A stretch of DNA of 64,000 bases from Adiantum capillus-veneris (taxonomy: Eukaryota; Streptophyta; Polypodiopsida; Polypodiales; Pteridaceae): NCBI GenBank assembly GCA_014529385.2, contig CM043970.1, positions 60,889,523-60,953,522 of the forward strand, given 5' to 3'. The translations under genes were made by a program, and so were the position numbers. Below, in pieces: positions 9,322-20,822 of the stretch (position 1 is its first letter; every line of letters begins with the position of its first letter). The notes under the pieces were generated by a model that made no database searches, was not told the origin of the DNA, and saw nothing but the letters and a program-made list of their open reading frames with translations.

Positions 9322-9541
9322 TGTTTGTGGACATCCATCATTCACTTGCTTCCCTCTCAACCTTTCTCCCTGACCTCTTAATCTCCAATCTTAGGGAATG
9401 TATATATAAAGCCTTATACTCACAAAAACAAGATAAAAAAGTAAAAGAGCAAGAGCCATAACACAAATCATAAAAACAAATTATGCACAAGAACACGACC
9501 CTTGTAATATTTGCACTCTAACCATCATCTATTTGCGTGTA
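9322..9541 (+). repeat. Candidate 3' LTR (or its start) of element A
   Basis: It begins TG after a polypurine tract and has a strong TATA element (tatatataaa, 9401-9410), then an A-rich leader-like stretch. A possible end is the CA at 9540-9541, giving about 220 bp, but the 5' LTR is outside the window so the length cannot be checked. The LTR could instead run on for up to about 1.9 kb and contain the following ORF, or this segment could be an internal promoter with the real LTR starting at 9982. Confidence 0.4.
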
Positions 9542-9546
9542 CAGAT

Positions 9547-9969
9547 ATGGCTAGTACGCTAGAGTCATCCACTCCTGCCTTGGGTGAGAGGTACCCTCGT
9601 TACTTTTCACAAATATTTCACATGGTCTTTCCAGTGCTTGCATGTGAATGGGATTTGATAGGTACGCTAGCATATGAGAGGAATTTTGAGGAGTTAGAAT
9701 GGCTGATACGTCTCTTGACCACGTCTGATCCATACTTAGTAGAGAGCGTTTCTCCCATTGCACAAGCCTACCCTTTTGACCAAGATGACTATAGGCGTCT
9801 AGTGACCTTCTTAGTAAACATGGGCACCTATGATGAAGAAGAAAATTTACACGACTACACGGATGGCACATATGGTCTCATGGATGATGACTTTGTTTAT
9901 CTCGACGACAAGGATAGGGGTTTAGCCTTAGGGTTTCCCCCCAACCTCTACAATATCCTATTCCCTTGA
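9547..9969 (+). CDS. Unknown 141-residue ORF between two polypurine tracts
   Basis: The ATG at 9547 is preferred over 9511 because it follows a pyrimidine-rich stretch and an AG that resembles a splice acceptor. Upstream codons are also open. The protein is compact in composition and not low complexity: an aromatic/hydrophobic N-terminal half (ERYPRYFSQIFHMVFP) and an acidic C-terminal half (YDEEENLHDYTDGTYG, DDDFVYLDDKDRG). No family is recognised and no membrane segment is obvious. The stop (TGA) is followed within a few bases by a second purine run. That is the position of a terminal ORF of an LTR element, or of an LTR-encoded protein. Confidence 0.4.
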   Translation: MASTLESSTPALGERYPRYFSQIFHMVFPVLACEWDLIGTLAYERNFEELEWLIRLLTTSDPYLVESVSPIAQAYPFDQDDYRRLVTFLVNMGTYDEEENLHDYTDGTYGLMDDDFVYLDDKDRGLALGFPPNLYNILFP

Positions 9970-9971
9970 CT

Positions 9972-9981
9972 CTCTAGGGGG
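9972..9981 (+). promoter_or_regulatory. Polypurine tract candidate 2 of element A
   Basis: The run taggggga with a following G, then TG at 9982, stands directly after the 141-residue ORF. It could be the true 3' polypurine tract, with the tract at 9310 being a central one. Short and unproven. Confidence 0.35.
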
Positions 9982-11333
9982 AGTGCAAATAATTAGGTTA
10001 GGGTTCCTTATGTTTTTTGTTGTGTTCAATAAGTGTTGGTACCTTTTTCCACTAATGTGCCTCCTGGAGGTATTCCTTTTGTTTCCTAGTGTGTACAGGA
10101 GCGTGTTGCTATTGGTAGGATTTGGACCTTCATGGAATCTTTATCTCGACTCACTCTTCAAATCAAGCGTGACCATCGACACAAACAGGTGTTTCTTGTC
10201 CATTAGCATTGCCCCTTATCTTTTTTGCATCTATGATTGTTTGCTTTAATTGTGATTGGTAGGATAATATCCAGCACATTTGCTTAGTAACAAACATTTA
10301 ATTCAATGTAGTTTTTTGTCATAATCACTTGTCTAGGTTTAAAAATCAAGCAGTCCAACTAAGCTAGTTTGACCAAGTTAGGTGTTAGAGATCTTCTCTT
10401 ACTACCATGGGGAATGCCTTCCTAATAATCAATGGTTACTTAGGTTCTTAATCCGATTTAGGCAGCATTGTGTGAAATGTACTAGGGCTTTCTAGTGGGC
10501 TTGACCCTATTGACCTTTAGCTTAAGTATTATAAAGGGAGTTTACTAGTGTGATGAGCCTGGGGAGGTGTATCAGTGTTATATGACCCCCCAAAGTTACA
10601 AAATTAAAATGCTGAAAATGAACAAACAAAAAATCAAAGTGCCACACTGTAAAATCTTAAGCTGGAAGAGAAATCTCAGCTTGATTTGGTACTTCACTCA
10701 CATGTATTGCCTATGGTACTAGAGCCCTAGAGGTTCCCATTGTGGGTGCTTTTCCTTGAAAAGCAAAAAACCACCCAAGGCATACAAAATAAGCACACAC
10801 ATCAAATTGAATCACTGTGAAAAGACTTTGGGGGGTCAAAGAAAAAGTAATCAGTCACGCGATGATTTCATGAGAAATTCCTTTTATGGTAGCTTAACTA
10901 TAAGGTCTTCTAGATATAGCCTCTAGTCAGCCCTCGAACATGAATACTTGGCTCTCGCGATTAAACAACTTAATTGACCACAGAAAATTAAGAAGCTTAC
11001 CCATGGTATTAATATTTGATCTCTAGTGTCTTTCGATCGTCAAATTAGCGACCCCAGACTCGTTTAATTTTTTACCTTTACATATGTTTATGCATTTGAT
11101 TACATTGCAATTTAATGTTCATTGCTGACAAATTGTTTGAAATTCTTTTACCAATCAATTTTTCTACCTAAAACTGCATATGCTTTTTACTCACTTATGA
11201 GAATGCAATTACTGTGCCAATGTTGTTTGATTTTGCAGTGACTGAAGAAGGCTAAGGACATTCATCTCAAATGCTCTTCCACCTCGACGAACGAGCTTCA
11301 ACTCAAATAGCTTCCGAGGACGGAATCTACATC
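9982..11333. other. AT-rich non-coding stretch, possibly LTR/UTR sequence
   Basis: No convincing ORF. The segment begins TG after a purine run, has a TATA-like tattataaagg near 10527, small hairpins near 10661-10685 and 10744-10765, and ends with a pyrimidine-rich TTTTGCA near 11232-11238. From about 11240 the sequence resembles the extreme 3' end of a gypsy coding region leading into the next polypurine tract. It may be a long LTR of element A inserted into element F. Confidence 0.35.
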
Positions 11334-12223
11334 AGGAAGGGGGGCATGTTAACCCTCACGGCTCACGGACACCCCATCACCTACGACGGACGTGTATTAT
11401 GTATTTGGTAGAGTCAGGTACCGGGCTTGTCGGGCCAATAGGAAAACGGTAAGAGTGATCACCGATGAGAGGCGCACTCTAACTGGGACATTCAAGGGAT
11501 TAGTTGGCTAAGCATGGGCACCCAAGTGTGAATGGGGTGAGCTCATATAAAAGCCAACTAAACCTAAAATTCATTCATTCTCTCATTTGTGCAATAGAAG
11601 AGTGCTCTTGCTCCATCTCCTTCTTCTTCTTCTTCATCTCTTTGTGTGTGTGTGAGAGAGAGAGAGTGAGAGGGGGAGAGAGAGGGAGTGTGTGGGCGAT
11701 CAAGCATTACGAAGGCACGGCGGCGGTGAAGCGGTTGAGCGCGGCGTAGCGGCGTCTCCTTCTTCTTCGCGGCGAGGAATCCTCCACAAAGCAAGCGTAG
11801 AGCGGTGAGTGACACACCATCTCCTTCTTTGAGCTTACTAGTTTAGGCTTGTTGTGTGCTTGGAGCCATTTGTGGCTCGCACACGGTGTATCGGCAAGTT
11901 CCTTGCATTGACACGTGCAACATACACGCACAACAGTCCTAGAGACGGATTACAGATTTCTTTTCACTAGATATGGGACAACCAGAGGAGCAGCCATCAC
12001 TACAGAGCTCGGCCCACACTCATTGGACTACTACCGGCACTCTCATCTACTAAGCATTGGAGCTACGGAAATCCAAACGGCCACGATTGAGGAGAGGGGC
12101 TACACAACATCGACGGAGACTACAACAGAGGATTGGAGCCATACTCCCTTGATATCTAGAGTGCAGATGAGGATGGATTCTAGTAGTAGTAGTATTTTTG
12201 TTCTAGTCTTTTGTACCCAGACA
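11334..12223 (+). mobile_element. LTR element F remnant: polypurine tract plus LTR
   Basis: A polypurine tract (aggaagggggg, 11334-11344) precedes an LTR beginning TGTTAACC at 11347. The LTR has a TATA box (catataaaag, 11544-11553). It probably ends with CA at 12222-12223, immediately before TGGTATCA, eight bases of the initiator-Met primer-binding site. An alternative end is near 11935. A purine tract before and a primer site after the same LTR would mean it joins the tail of one copy to the head of another, or that the TGGTATCA match is chance. No F coding domain is visible. Confidence 0.5.
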
Positions 12224-12307
12224 TGGTATCAAATTCACAATTTTGTAACAGTTTGGTCTCATAGGTCATTTTGGCCTTTTGAAGACGTTAATATAACATT
12301 TTATTTC

Positions 12308-13048
<741 letters not shown>

Positions 13049-13167
13049 TCTCCCCTTCTTGAAAGAGAGTAATCGTCTGCGATTACAACATATCTGCAAA
13101 ACAACTGAAGTTAGTTCAAAAATTTCCGAGGGTCATTCCGAGGGACAATCAGTTTGCTCTTTTTATT

Positions 13168-13256
13168 AAGGAGTTAGCTTCTCCTTTCTGCTCTTTTGAT
13201 CAAGGAGTTAGCTTCTCCTTTCGGCTGTTTTGATCAAGGAGTTAGCTTCTCCTTTC
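13168..13256. repeat. Three 34-bp tandem hairpin repeats inside element E
   Basis: Three copies of aaggagttagcttctccttt at 13168, 13202 and 13236. Each can fold, as GGAG pairs with CTCC around a short loop. They sit just inside the polypurine tract. Confidence 0.8.
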
Positions 13257-13468
13257 TCCAGATTGGAACTCTTGATATTCCGGCGTAGTAAAATTAGCCA
13301 TCACACCCAGACCGTAGTGATTTTCCATGGGTGTCTTGACGCACTAAAATTACATACCTAGGCAATCTCATCCAATTAGGAATATTCAGTAGGTGGCACA
13401 TCACAATGCAACACAAATGCTCACATATGCATGTTACAAGACATAGAAACATAAAGCCACCGATGAAC

Positions 13469-13695
13469 ACTCCTCCCGCATAACCTAACAAGGTCTGGGC
13501 CGGGAGATATTCAATGACTCCCTCATCACTCCTCCTGCATAACCTAAAAAGGTCCGGGCCGGGAGATATAGAGGCCTTTTACAACCAAACGCCCCTCAGA
13601 CCGCAGCCTGCGTCGTTTGGAGGTGCTGAGAGTAACCACTGCTCAAACTTCTTAATACTCCTCCCGCATAACCATCCAAGTCCGGGCCGGGAGTC
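13469..13695. repeat. Three dispersed repeats of CTCCTCCCGCATAACC ... GGGCCGGGAG
   Basis: Copies start at about 13469, 13530 and 13660. In each the two ends (CTCCCG and CGGGAG) are complementary, so each could form a stem. Spacing is irregular (61 and 130 bp) and there are no spacers of constant length. This is a repeat within the LTR element, not a CRISPR array. Confidence 0.6.
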
Positions 13696-14150
13696 ACAAC
13701 AACCATTATTTTACAAGCATACAACCAAACGCTCCCTAGGCATCGGCCTGCGTCGTTCCGAGGTTCAAACAATACCAAAACAGTATTTCTCACTTCTCCA
13801 CCCGGGAGTAAAATCACCAATCATTGAAACCAGTATCAAACCAGAGTCAAACAATTCAAATCGACACCAAGACAGGTTCAAAATAGATACCATCCATTTC
13901 AAACAAATTCCAAGCAGGATCACCAAACAAGTTCAAACAGAACTCAAACTTAAAAAGAAATCTCGACATCAGTCGAGCTCAAAAAGTTGACTGAATTTCC
14001 ATCCTGAAACCTCCACCAAAAATTAGAGTTAGGTTTCTTCCATAAGGTCGTAGTCAAGCACAGCATGGTCCATCAGCTGTTGGCGGCGTTGGTAGTCCCA
14101 AGATAGCAATCGTACCGAACTTCCAAGGTTATCAACTCGAGAAGAGATAT

Positions 14151-14351
14151 CTACTGAGAGATGTCAAGAAATTTCAAGTTATAATCTGCTAGGCTTTCCA
14201 TGGCAAGCATTTCAGGATACCCCACTCTGCCAGAAGTGGCACTCCGAAGGAAGATGTCAGAAACCATATAACTTTGGGCAAAAATTTTCTTGAAAGCTTG
14301 CCAAGTACTTGGAGTATGCTGCTTGGTAGCTGTAGACATCAACATCTGCAT
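14151..14351 (-). pseudogene. Gag-like remnant of element E
   Basis: A 66-codon minus-strand ORF lies downstream of the primer-binding site, where gag is expected. The pattern STWQAFKKIFAQSY followed about 30 residues later by ESLADYNLKFLDIS resembles the WxxFxxxFxxxY ... SVxxYxxxFxxLS pattern of retrotransposon Gag. It is short, with no zinc knuckle and no adjoining frame, and would be a fossil. Moderate to low certainty. Confidence 0.4.
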
Positions 14352-14588
14352 GGCACTGCCTCTAAGAAAAACAAACAGTGACTTGAAACAAATCTGGATC
14401 CTTCTCTTGCAAGTGATCTTAATTGGCTTATGCCCTGTAAGACACTGCGGTGAAGGCGCGATGAAGTAAGGGTGGAGTGGCTAATAAATCCGGGTTGGAG
14501 GGCGAAGATACCTCAAATAAAATTCCATCAATAGCTCTGTCTGCTCTTTGGTAGGACCGGTATGTTTTCAGAAAAGCACACGCCTGAT

Positions 14589-14600
14589 GCTCTAATACCA
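14589..14600 (-). promoter_or_regulatory. Primer-binding site of element E
   Basis: The reverse complement of gctctaatacca is TGGTATTAGAGC, one mismatch from the initiator-Met tRNA 3' end complement TGGTATCAGAGC, and lies one base inside the LTR end. Confidence 0.8.
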
Positions 14601-14601
14601 C

Positions 14602-15355
<754 letters not shown>

Positions 15356-15560
15356 GTTCAATAATTTTGAAGTTTCGGTATATGTGTTGCTATTGATTTC
15401 TTGCTTGGAGTGTCCAAGCTTGAGCCACTCCAACCCTTAGTCCATCACGCATTGGGTGTCCTTTTGTCTTCATCGCTCTGTCTTTAGGGGCATAAGCTAT
15501 AAGGAACCCAAGAGCACACATGGGTTCTCACAGAGAATCTGATAGAGATAACACCTCTCA

Positions 15561-16330
15561 ATGGGAAGGCGAAGAAAAGTTGAAATCCGGCGAGGGAACA
15601 AAAAGAAAGAAAGAATAATTGGGTACATTTTTGGCGGGGAAGTTTGCGAGAGCAGAGTACAAACGTCAATTGCAGGTTGGCATGTGTGTGAAAAGTTTGA
15701 TCCAAGTACTCCAAAGACTCGAAATTTGCGAAGAATTATATCGAGTTTCGAGGTGGCATGCAGATCCAAGAAGCATACTCGTTTCGAAGATGACTTAGAT
15801 TTTTCTTCGTCTTCAGAGAGTTTCGACAGTTTGTCGTCCTCTAAATCTAGACAAGATGAGAAAAGGAGGAAGAAGCAAAGAAAAATCAAGAAAAGAGAGG
15901 AAAGAAGATTTATGAAAAAGTATAGAAGGCATGAGAGGCCATCTAGTAATTCGGAGGAGAGAACTCGTCCTCTTTTGACAATGAACAGATGAGCAAGAAG
16001 ACCAAGGAGTTCAAGGAAGGGGGTTAAGCCGTCAGGTTTCAAACATTTTCAAGCTACTCGGACACCCATCGAGCCCTTGAGTTTGTACAACAATTTGATA
16101 TTTTCTTCTCTGGAGGTTGGTTCACGGAACACTCCAAGGTGCAAAGGGTGACATTTTACTTGAAAGAAACTACATAGACATGATGATCTACCTTGTTGTT
16201 ATGCACAGAAGCACCTGCGACATGGGTAAAATTCTAGAAAATTTTCACACCAACTTGGATATCATACGAATATGAAAGAGATGTCATCACAGCTTGGCAT
16301 AGGCATTGCTAATAGCCCAAAAGCTTCAAG
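15561..16330 (+). pseudogene. Degenerate Ty3/gypsy gag-like sequence
   Basis: The first part (15561-15992) is a 143-codon ORF that is highly basic, with runs of KRRKKQRKIKKREERR type, and no domain. After its stop a broken frame from about 16059 gives ALEFVQQFDIFFSGGWF, then VQRVTFYLKETT, then three stops, then APATWVKF. This is the spacing of a Gag capsid-like domain (conserved aromatic, leucine and W-x-x-F positions). No LTR or pol was found nearby, so the parent element is unknown. Confidence 0.45.
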
Positions 16331-17534
16331 GTACAGAGGAGAGCCACTCCAGTCCTTTGTCACTCCATTTCATGTGGTACAATACAGAAAGCACAAGAGG
16401 GAAGCCACTCTACTCCTTTGTCACAAATTGCCTGGATTTCTTTGAGATTTAGGGTATTGACAGGTTGACAATATTTTGCGGAATGACTCTATGAATTGTG
16501 TGCACTGAAGTGGAAATTTCCTTGATTGAATTGAAAACATGTGCTCTTTCATGTGTGTATTGTTAGAGACATGTAGAGATATCTATAGCATTTTGTCTGA
16601 TGAGAATGATTTGAACTTAGTGCATCTAGATATCTATTGATGGCTAAGTGAGTGGGAATTAAATGTGGACTGAATGAGATTCTAGTGCATCAAGGTGTCT
16701 CTTGATTCATCCAATCAGTCTCAGTTTCTCCCACGAACAAGCGTTAGGGAGTGAGGGTTGTCTTGTGGCCGTGCTCGGCCAGTGTGAGGTGGTTTTTTCA
16801 TGTTGAGACATTCCAATCATGTTTAGCCTTGGTTCTGGCTTGGTCCCATGGCCGTGTAGGCTCTTGGAGGCCTAGGATATTTTATCCCAGACTCTCCTAT
16901 TGTTTCCCGTAAGCCCTATGGGCATATAGTGCCCTTTCCTCATATTATTCCCCTTTTTACCAAGGTCGTGGAGCTTGAGGTCTCGGTTGGGCAGCTTGAT
17001 GGAGACTCTATATAAGGAGTATGGGGGGTACCTCTCCAGTGCAATAGAGCTTAGAGGGGGTTGCAATCACTTGGGGAACCCAAGGGGGCTTGTAGCAAAT
17101 GAGTCATAAAGGGCAGCCCAATGTTTCTGCTCAGTTCAACCTAGCATTTTTGCTACAGATCAACCCAACATTTTTGCTCAGTAGATCGGCCCCAGTCTTT
17201 TTGATGGACAGCAGTGACATTGCTTGGAGATCATCTCTACGGTGCAGTGCATCCTCTAGGTAGCTTTACATAAGCATTGTGATCATGCAATTGTATGGTT
17301 TCTCATCCAAGATCAGGATCTAGATCTAGCCAAGCAAAAGTGCATCAAATCTATGTTCTCAGAACATGCTGGAGGTGGTACCCATGTAAAAAACATGTCA
17401 ACGATTTGATGTGCAAAGTGATTGGCAGTGTCAGTAGCAATCGCAATTTTGTGTACTCAAGACTATCCATTGGCTATGCCAAACCACCCTTGGTCACTTT
17501 TATGAGCAGCTTGTTATCAAGCTGGATTCTTTCC

Positions 17535-17569
<35 letters not shown>

Positions 17570-17595
17570 GATCTCTCTTCTCCACATGTGCCTTG
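16331..17595. other. No recognisable gene; TATA-like site near 17010
   Basis: No convincing coding frame. A ctatataagg sequence near 17010 precedes a G-rich stretch and could belong to an old LTR, but I found no partner copy. A short (TC)n tract lies at 17539-17568, just before element D. Confidence 0.4.
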
Positions 17596-17770
17596 TGTTA
17601 AAGTTATGGCATCTCAACTGAACAACCCAATGTGATATTTTGGCTTTAGGTATTTATTTTACTTGTTAGTCGAAGTCTAGGTAGGGCAATTTGCTAAGGT
17701 GAGTATATAAGCACCACCTTGTCCCCATTGTATAATCATCACTTCATTGCCAAGGTTAGTTGGTTCAACA

Positions 17771-17819
<49 letters not shown>

Positions 17820-17879
17820 GAAAAAGTTAGGGCTGTATATTACTGAGTACAATATAATCCCCAACGGATGCCAAAATAG

Positions 17880-17923
<44 letters not shown>

Positions 17924-17968
17924 GTATTCTCCCCATTGTTCTACACTTCTGCATCGTCGACTTTGACA
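17596..17968 (+). repeat. LTR 1 of element D
   Basis: Longer than the other two because a (CT)n tract is present twice (about 17774-17816 and 17881-17921), separated by a 64-bp unique piece absent from the other LTRs. It ends CTTTGACA. Confidence 0.8.
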
Positions 17969-17980
17969 TGGTATCAGAGC
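17969..17980 (+). promoter_or_regulatory. Primer-binding site of element D (first unit)
   Basis: TGGTATCAGAGC, a perfect complement to the initiator-Met tRNA 3' end, immediately after LTR 1. Confidence 0.9.
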
Positions 17981-19147
17981 TACGTGCTCATTGATTGTGG
18001 GAGAGAATCAGCACTATCGAGAAGGAGAAAGGCTGCAATGATCTGGCGTGCAAACATCACCTCAACATTAGCATTTTTGCAAGGGACTGCCCGACAGAAA
18101 AATCAGTGTTTTGCATCCGCAGCAAGAGGAAAACATTGTGTTTCTTTTCCAGCAAGAGGCTAAAAATCTGCAGCGTTTTCAGCGTGCAGGTACAGAAAAA
18201 CCACCAGCGTTTTTAGTTTTTGGTGCTAGAGGAAGACCTCAGCATTTTTCAGCAGGGGCGGCAGAAAGACAGTGTTTTTGACAGCCTGCAGGAGGGAAAA
18301 CAACAGTTTTTTCAGCACCATCCAGGAGGAAAACCACCTGCGTTTTTGTAACGGAGGAGGTGTGCTTCATGTGGAGCCATTTCAGCACGCAAATCAACAT
18401 TTTCAACATGCAAAATAGGCTGTCCAGCGCATTTTTTGTCAACGTTTTTGAAATGCCACGACAAAGGGGCTTTGGGATGGCATCTCACATGTCCGCCATG
18501 AAGGGCGTTCTGAAACACCAATGAGATGGCACTGTTCAAGTTTTGCCAAGGTCAACTTGACATAGCTTCTAGGGCAGCATTTTGAAACGCTATCCAGTTA
18601 ACAACATATGCGCGGACAAAGTTCTCAAGGAAGCCGTCAATTTGTTTCGTTGGAGAATGCAAAGCTATAAGCAAATGCAAAAGTTTGCTAGAGGACAAAA
18701 GGCAAAGGCAAGCTTGACAAACACTGCAATACCAATACTTAGTTAGTTGACCTAATACATTGTTATAAATATGACACGATGCTTTGTTTGGCTCAAGAAT
18801 GCAAAGCCAAAGGCAAAAGTAGGAACTCACAAGAGGACAAAGACAAAGGCAAGCTGGATAGAGATAACGGCAATAAAGAATTGATAAAGGAGATCGCCAT
18901 GGCACATGTGATGGCGATCACAGTGGCCACAACAACAGATTTCTAGTCAATTAAAGGTTGCTGCAACTAGCTTCATCCAAGAAGAGGCTTGTGAGTGGCA
19001 GAGGGGCAAAATGAAACTTCCTATAAATAATTTCAACCCATGTGTTGGAGTTCAAGTTATCGGTGTTTGAACCATTGGGTCGAACTTCAAGACACATGTA
19101 TTTGGCAAGGAACCAACCAGAATTAAATAATATGTTATGGATGTGTG
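17981..19147 (+). other. Internal region of element D, first unit
   Basis: Non-coding by eye. The first half contains many variants of CAGCGTTTTTCAGC and its complement. The second half (about 18580-19140) aligns with 38170-38700 of the second unit, including gacacgatgctttgtttggctc-like and gttatcggtgtttg segments. Short ORFs here are in different frames in the two units and look fortuitous. Confidence 0.6.
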
Positions 19148-19338
19148 TGTTAGGGTTTTGGCATCTCAGGTGACCTGCCTAATGTGATCTCATTATTTCT
19201 TTTGGATTTTAAATATTTAGTATAATTATTTGTCAAAGTCTGGGTAGGGCAATTTACTGAGGTTGTTTATATAACCAACCCCTTGCCTCCATTGTATACA
19301 CATTCAGTTATTCATTGCCAAGGTTGATTAGTTCAAGA

Positions 19339-19387
<49 letters not shown>

Positions 19388-19423
19388 TTTGGTCTCTACG
19401 CATCCGCATCGTCGACTTTGACA
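19148..19423 (+). repeat. LTR 2 of element D (shared middle LTR)
   Basis: TGTTAGGG start, tttatataacc promoter-like sequence near 19268, (CT)n at 19340-19385, CTTTGACA end. Confidence 0.8.
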
Positions 19424-19435
19424 TGGTATTAGCGC
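19424..19435 (+). promoter_or_regulatory. Primer-binding site of element D (second unit, decayed)
   Basis: TGGTATTAGCGC differs at two positions from TGGTATCAGAGC and follows LTR 2 directly. Confidence 0.75.
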
Positions 19436-19636
19436 TTAGTGTAGCTTGATGATCGAAGCCCTTAGCGTGGAGGAGCAAAGAGGAGAAGAAGAAGAACCTT
19501 CCCTTGTCAGCCCTAACTCAAGTTCCCTCTCGGGCAGCAACGTTTTGAAACGCTATAGCATTTTCCCTCACTCACGGTGCCGTTGTACAATGCGTCTTGA
19601 AACGCTGCCCGACAATGAGTGCTAGGCGACTCCCCT

Positions 19637-20807
19637 TGTAAGGTGCAACGGAAGTGAATGTTGAACTTTGCTCAAGATGAGTGCTCCGAACTGTGCTCAA
19701 GGTTTCCTTTTACTTATGGAAGGGAGAGCCTTCCGTTCCTTTGGTGAGAGAGTGCAAGTGATCACAAACAAAGTGGTCAACATTGTGAGTGAAGGTGCTG
19801 AGACTAAGAGATAGAGAGAGAAGAATACGACACCAGAATGTTGTCAAACCCTCCTCCGAAGGTCCCACTGTCTATGGAAAGAGCGATCTACTATTGATTG
19901 CACAGATCTCTACAATGCAATGGACTTGCCGACGATGTCAACGACGATGAGACGGCTGAAAACTGAAAACGCTAAGGATTGAAATCTGCAAATCTTGTAT
20001 CTGCTGAATTCTGACTCTATGTCGGTGACAATGGCGACGATGATGATGCGCTGAAAACGCAGATGATGAAATCTGCGAATAGCGTGCTAAATCTCCAAAC
20101 GCTAGCTGATTTGACCGTGCGGCGAGGATCTACTACGAGAAGGTGAGATCTGCGAGGTTTGGGGGCTGCAGTACGGAGTCTATATGCTGAAAACTGATAA
20201 CGTTGATGCAAACAAGGGGCTTGTCGCTGAGAATCTGCAAAATGCTAGGATGTCTTGTTGATCCAAAAACGCTAGGGCTGATCTGATGTCCTGCTTCAAA
20301 AACGCTGTGGTATTTGTTGTCGCCAGGCTGTCTACAACTGCTGAAAGCACTAAGCTTGTTCTGCAGTTGATGAAAAAGGCTGGCTATCTTTGGTGGCTAA
20401 AAACTCTATGTCTTCTTGCCGGTCTTGCTGAGAAGGTGCACTTCAACTGCGGTCTCCTACCTCTTCTGCCAAAAATCACTAGCGCTAGCTTTTTATTTAT
20501 AGATCCTTAGCCAAATTGCCCTAACTAGTTTCCCAACAAAGTCACTTATTAATAATAAGTGAAAAATGACTAAAATAGGAAAAATAGGTTTTTTGAACTG
20601 TAAAATGCTCCTGATGGAATCTGATGGGACTGCTTATGATCATGTTATGTGCAATCAAAGGATATGCATCTACTCTAAGTGCCTGGACATGCACGGTCTG
20701 CGAACAATCTCACAAAAGTGTCAGAACACTTCCTAAGCTAGGCTAACTGAATCCTTGTCATGAAGTAGCTTGTCCACATGCACATAGGGTTAGATGTACA
20801 CGTGACA
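19637..20807 (-). repeat. 3' LTR of element C
   Basis: 1171 bp, TG...CA in either reading (minus strand TGTCACGTG ... TTACA). A minus-strand TATA box is at about 20495-20508 (reverse complement of ttttatttatag). It carries many GCTGAAAACGCT-like motifs. Confidence 0.9.
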
Positions 20808-20822
20808 TCCCCTCCTTTTTAA
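20808..20822 (-). promoter_or_regulatory. Polypurine tract of element C
   Basis: Reverse complement of tcccctcctttttaa gives a purine run directly before the TG of the minus-strand 3' LTR. Confidence 0.8.

Larger units (their letters stand above)
1..9981 (+). mobile_element. Ty3/gypsy LTR retrotransposon A (5' end outside window)
   Basis: A long plus-strand run of ORFs reads Gag, zinc knuckles, protease-like, acidic linker, RT, RNase H and integrase, the Ty3/gypsy order. The left LTR and primer-binding site lie before base 1. No chromodomain follows the integrase. Instead there is an extra region of about 440 codons with a retropepsin-like DTGA motif. The integrase motif around YYPQENGQAES and the long multi-ORF Gag suggest the non-chromovirus plant lineages (Tat-like), which is my inference. 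The right end is uncertain: a polypurine tract followed by TG occurs at 9310-9322 and a second at 9972-9982. The reading frame is broken by few lesions, so the copy is fairly young or its breaks are partly functional. Confidence 0.8.

Noticed and set aside
1-9981. Endogenous pararetrovirus instead of a retrotransposon
   Set aside because: A DD35E integrase with an HHCC domain and Ty3/gypsy order is present, and no movement-protein or coat motif is visible.
13469-13695. CRISPR-like repeat array
   Set aside because: Three irregularly spaced copies inside a plant LTR element; no constant spacers or cas genes.
17969-17980. tRNA gene at TGGTATCAGAGC sites (also 27055, 35275)
   Set aside because: Only the 12-base complement of the tRNA 3' end is present, next to LTR ends; these are primer-binding sites.
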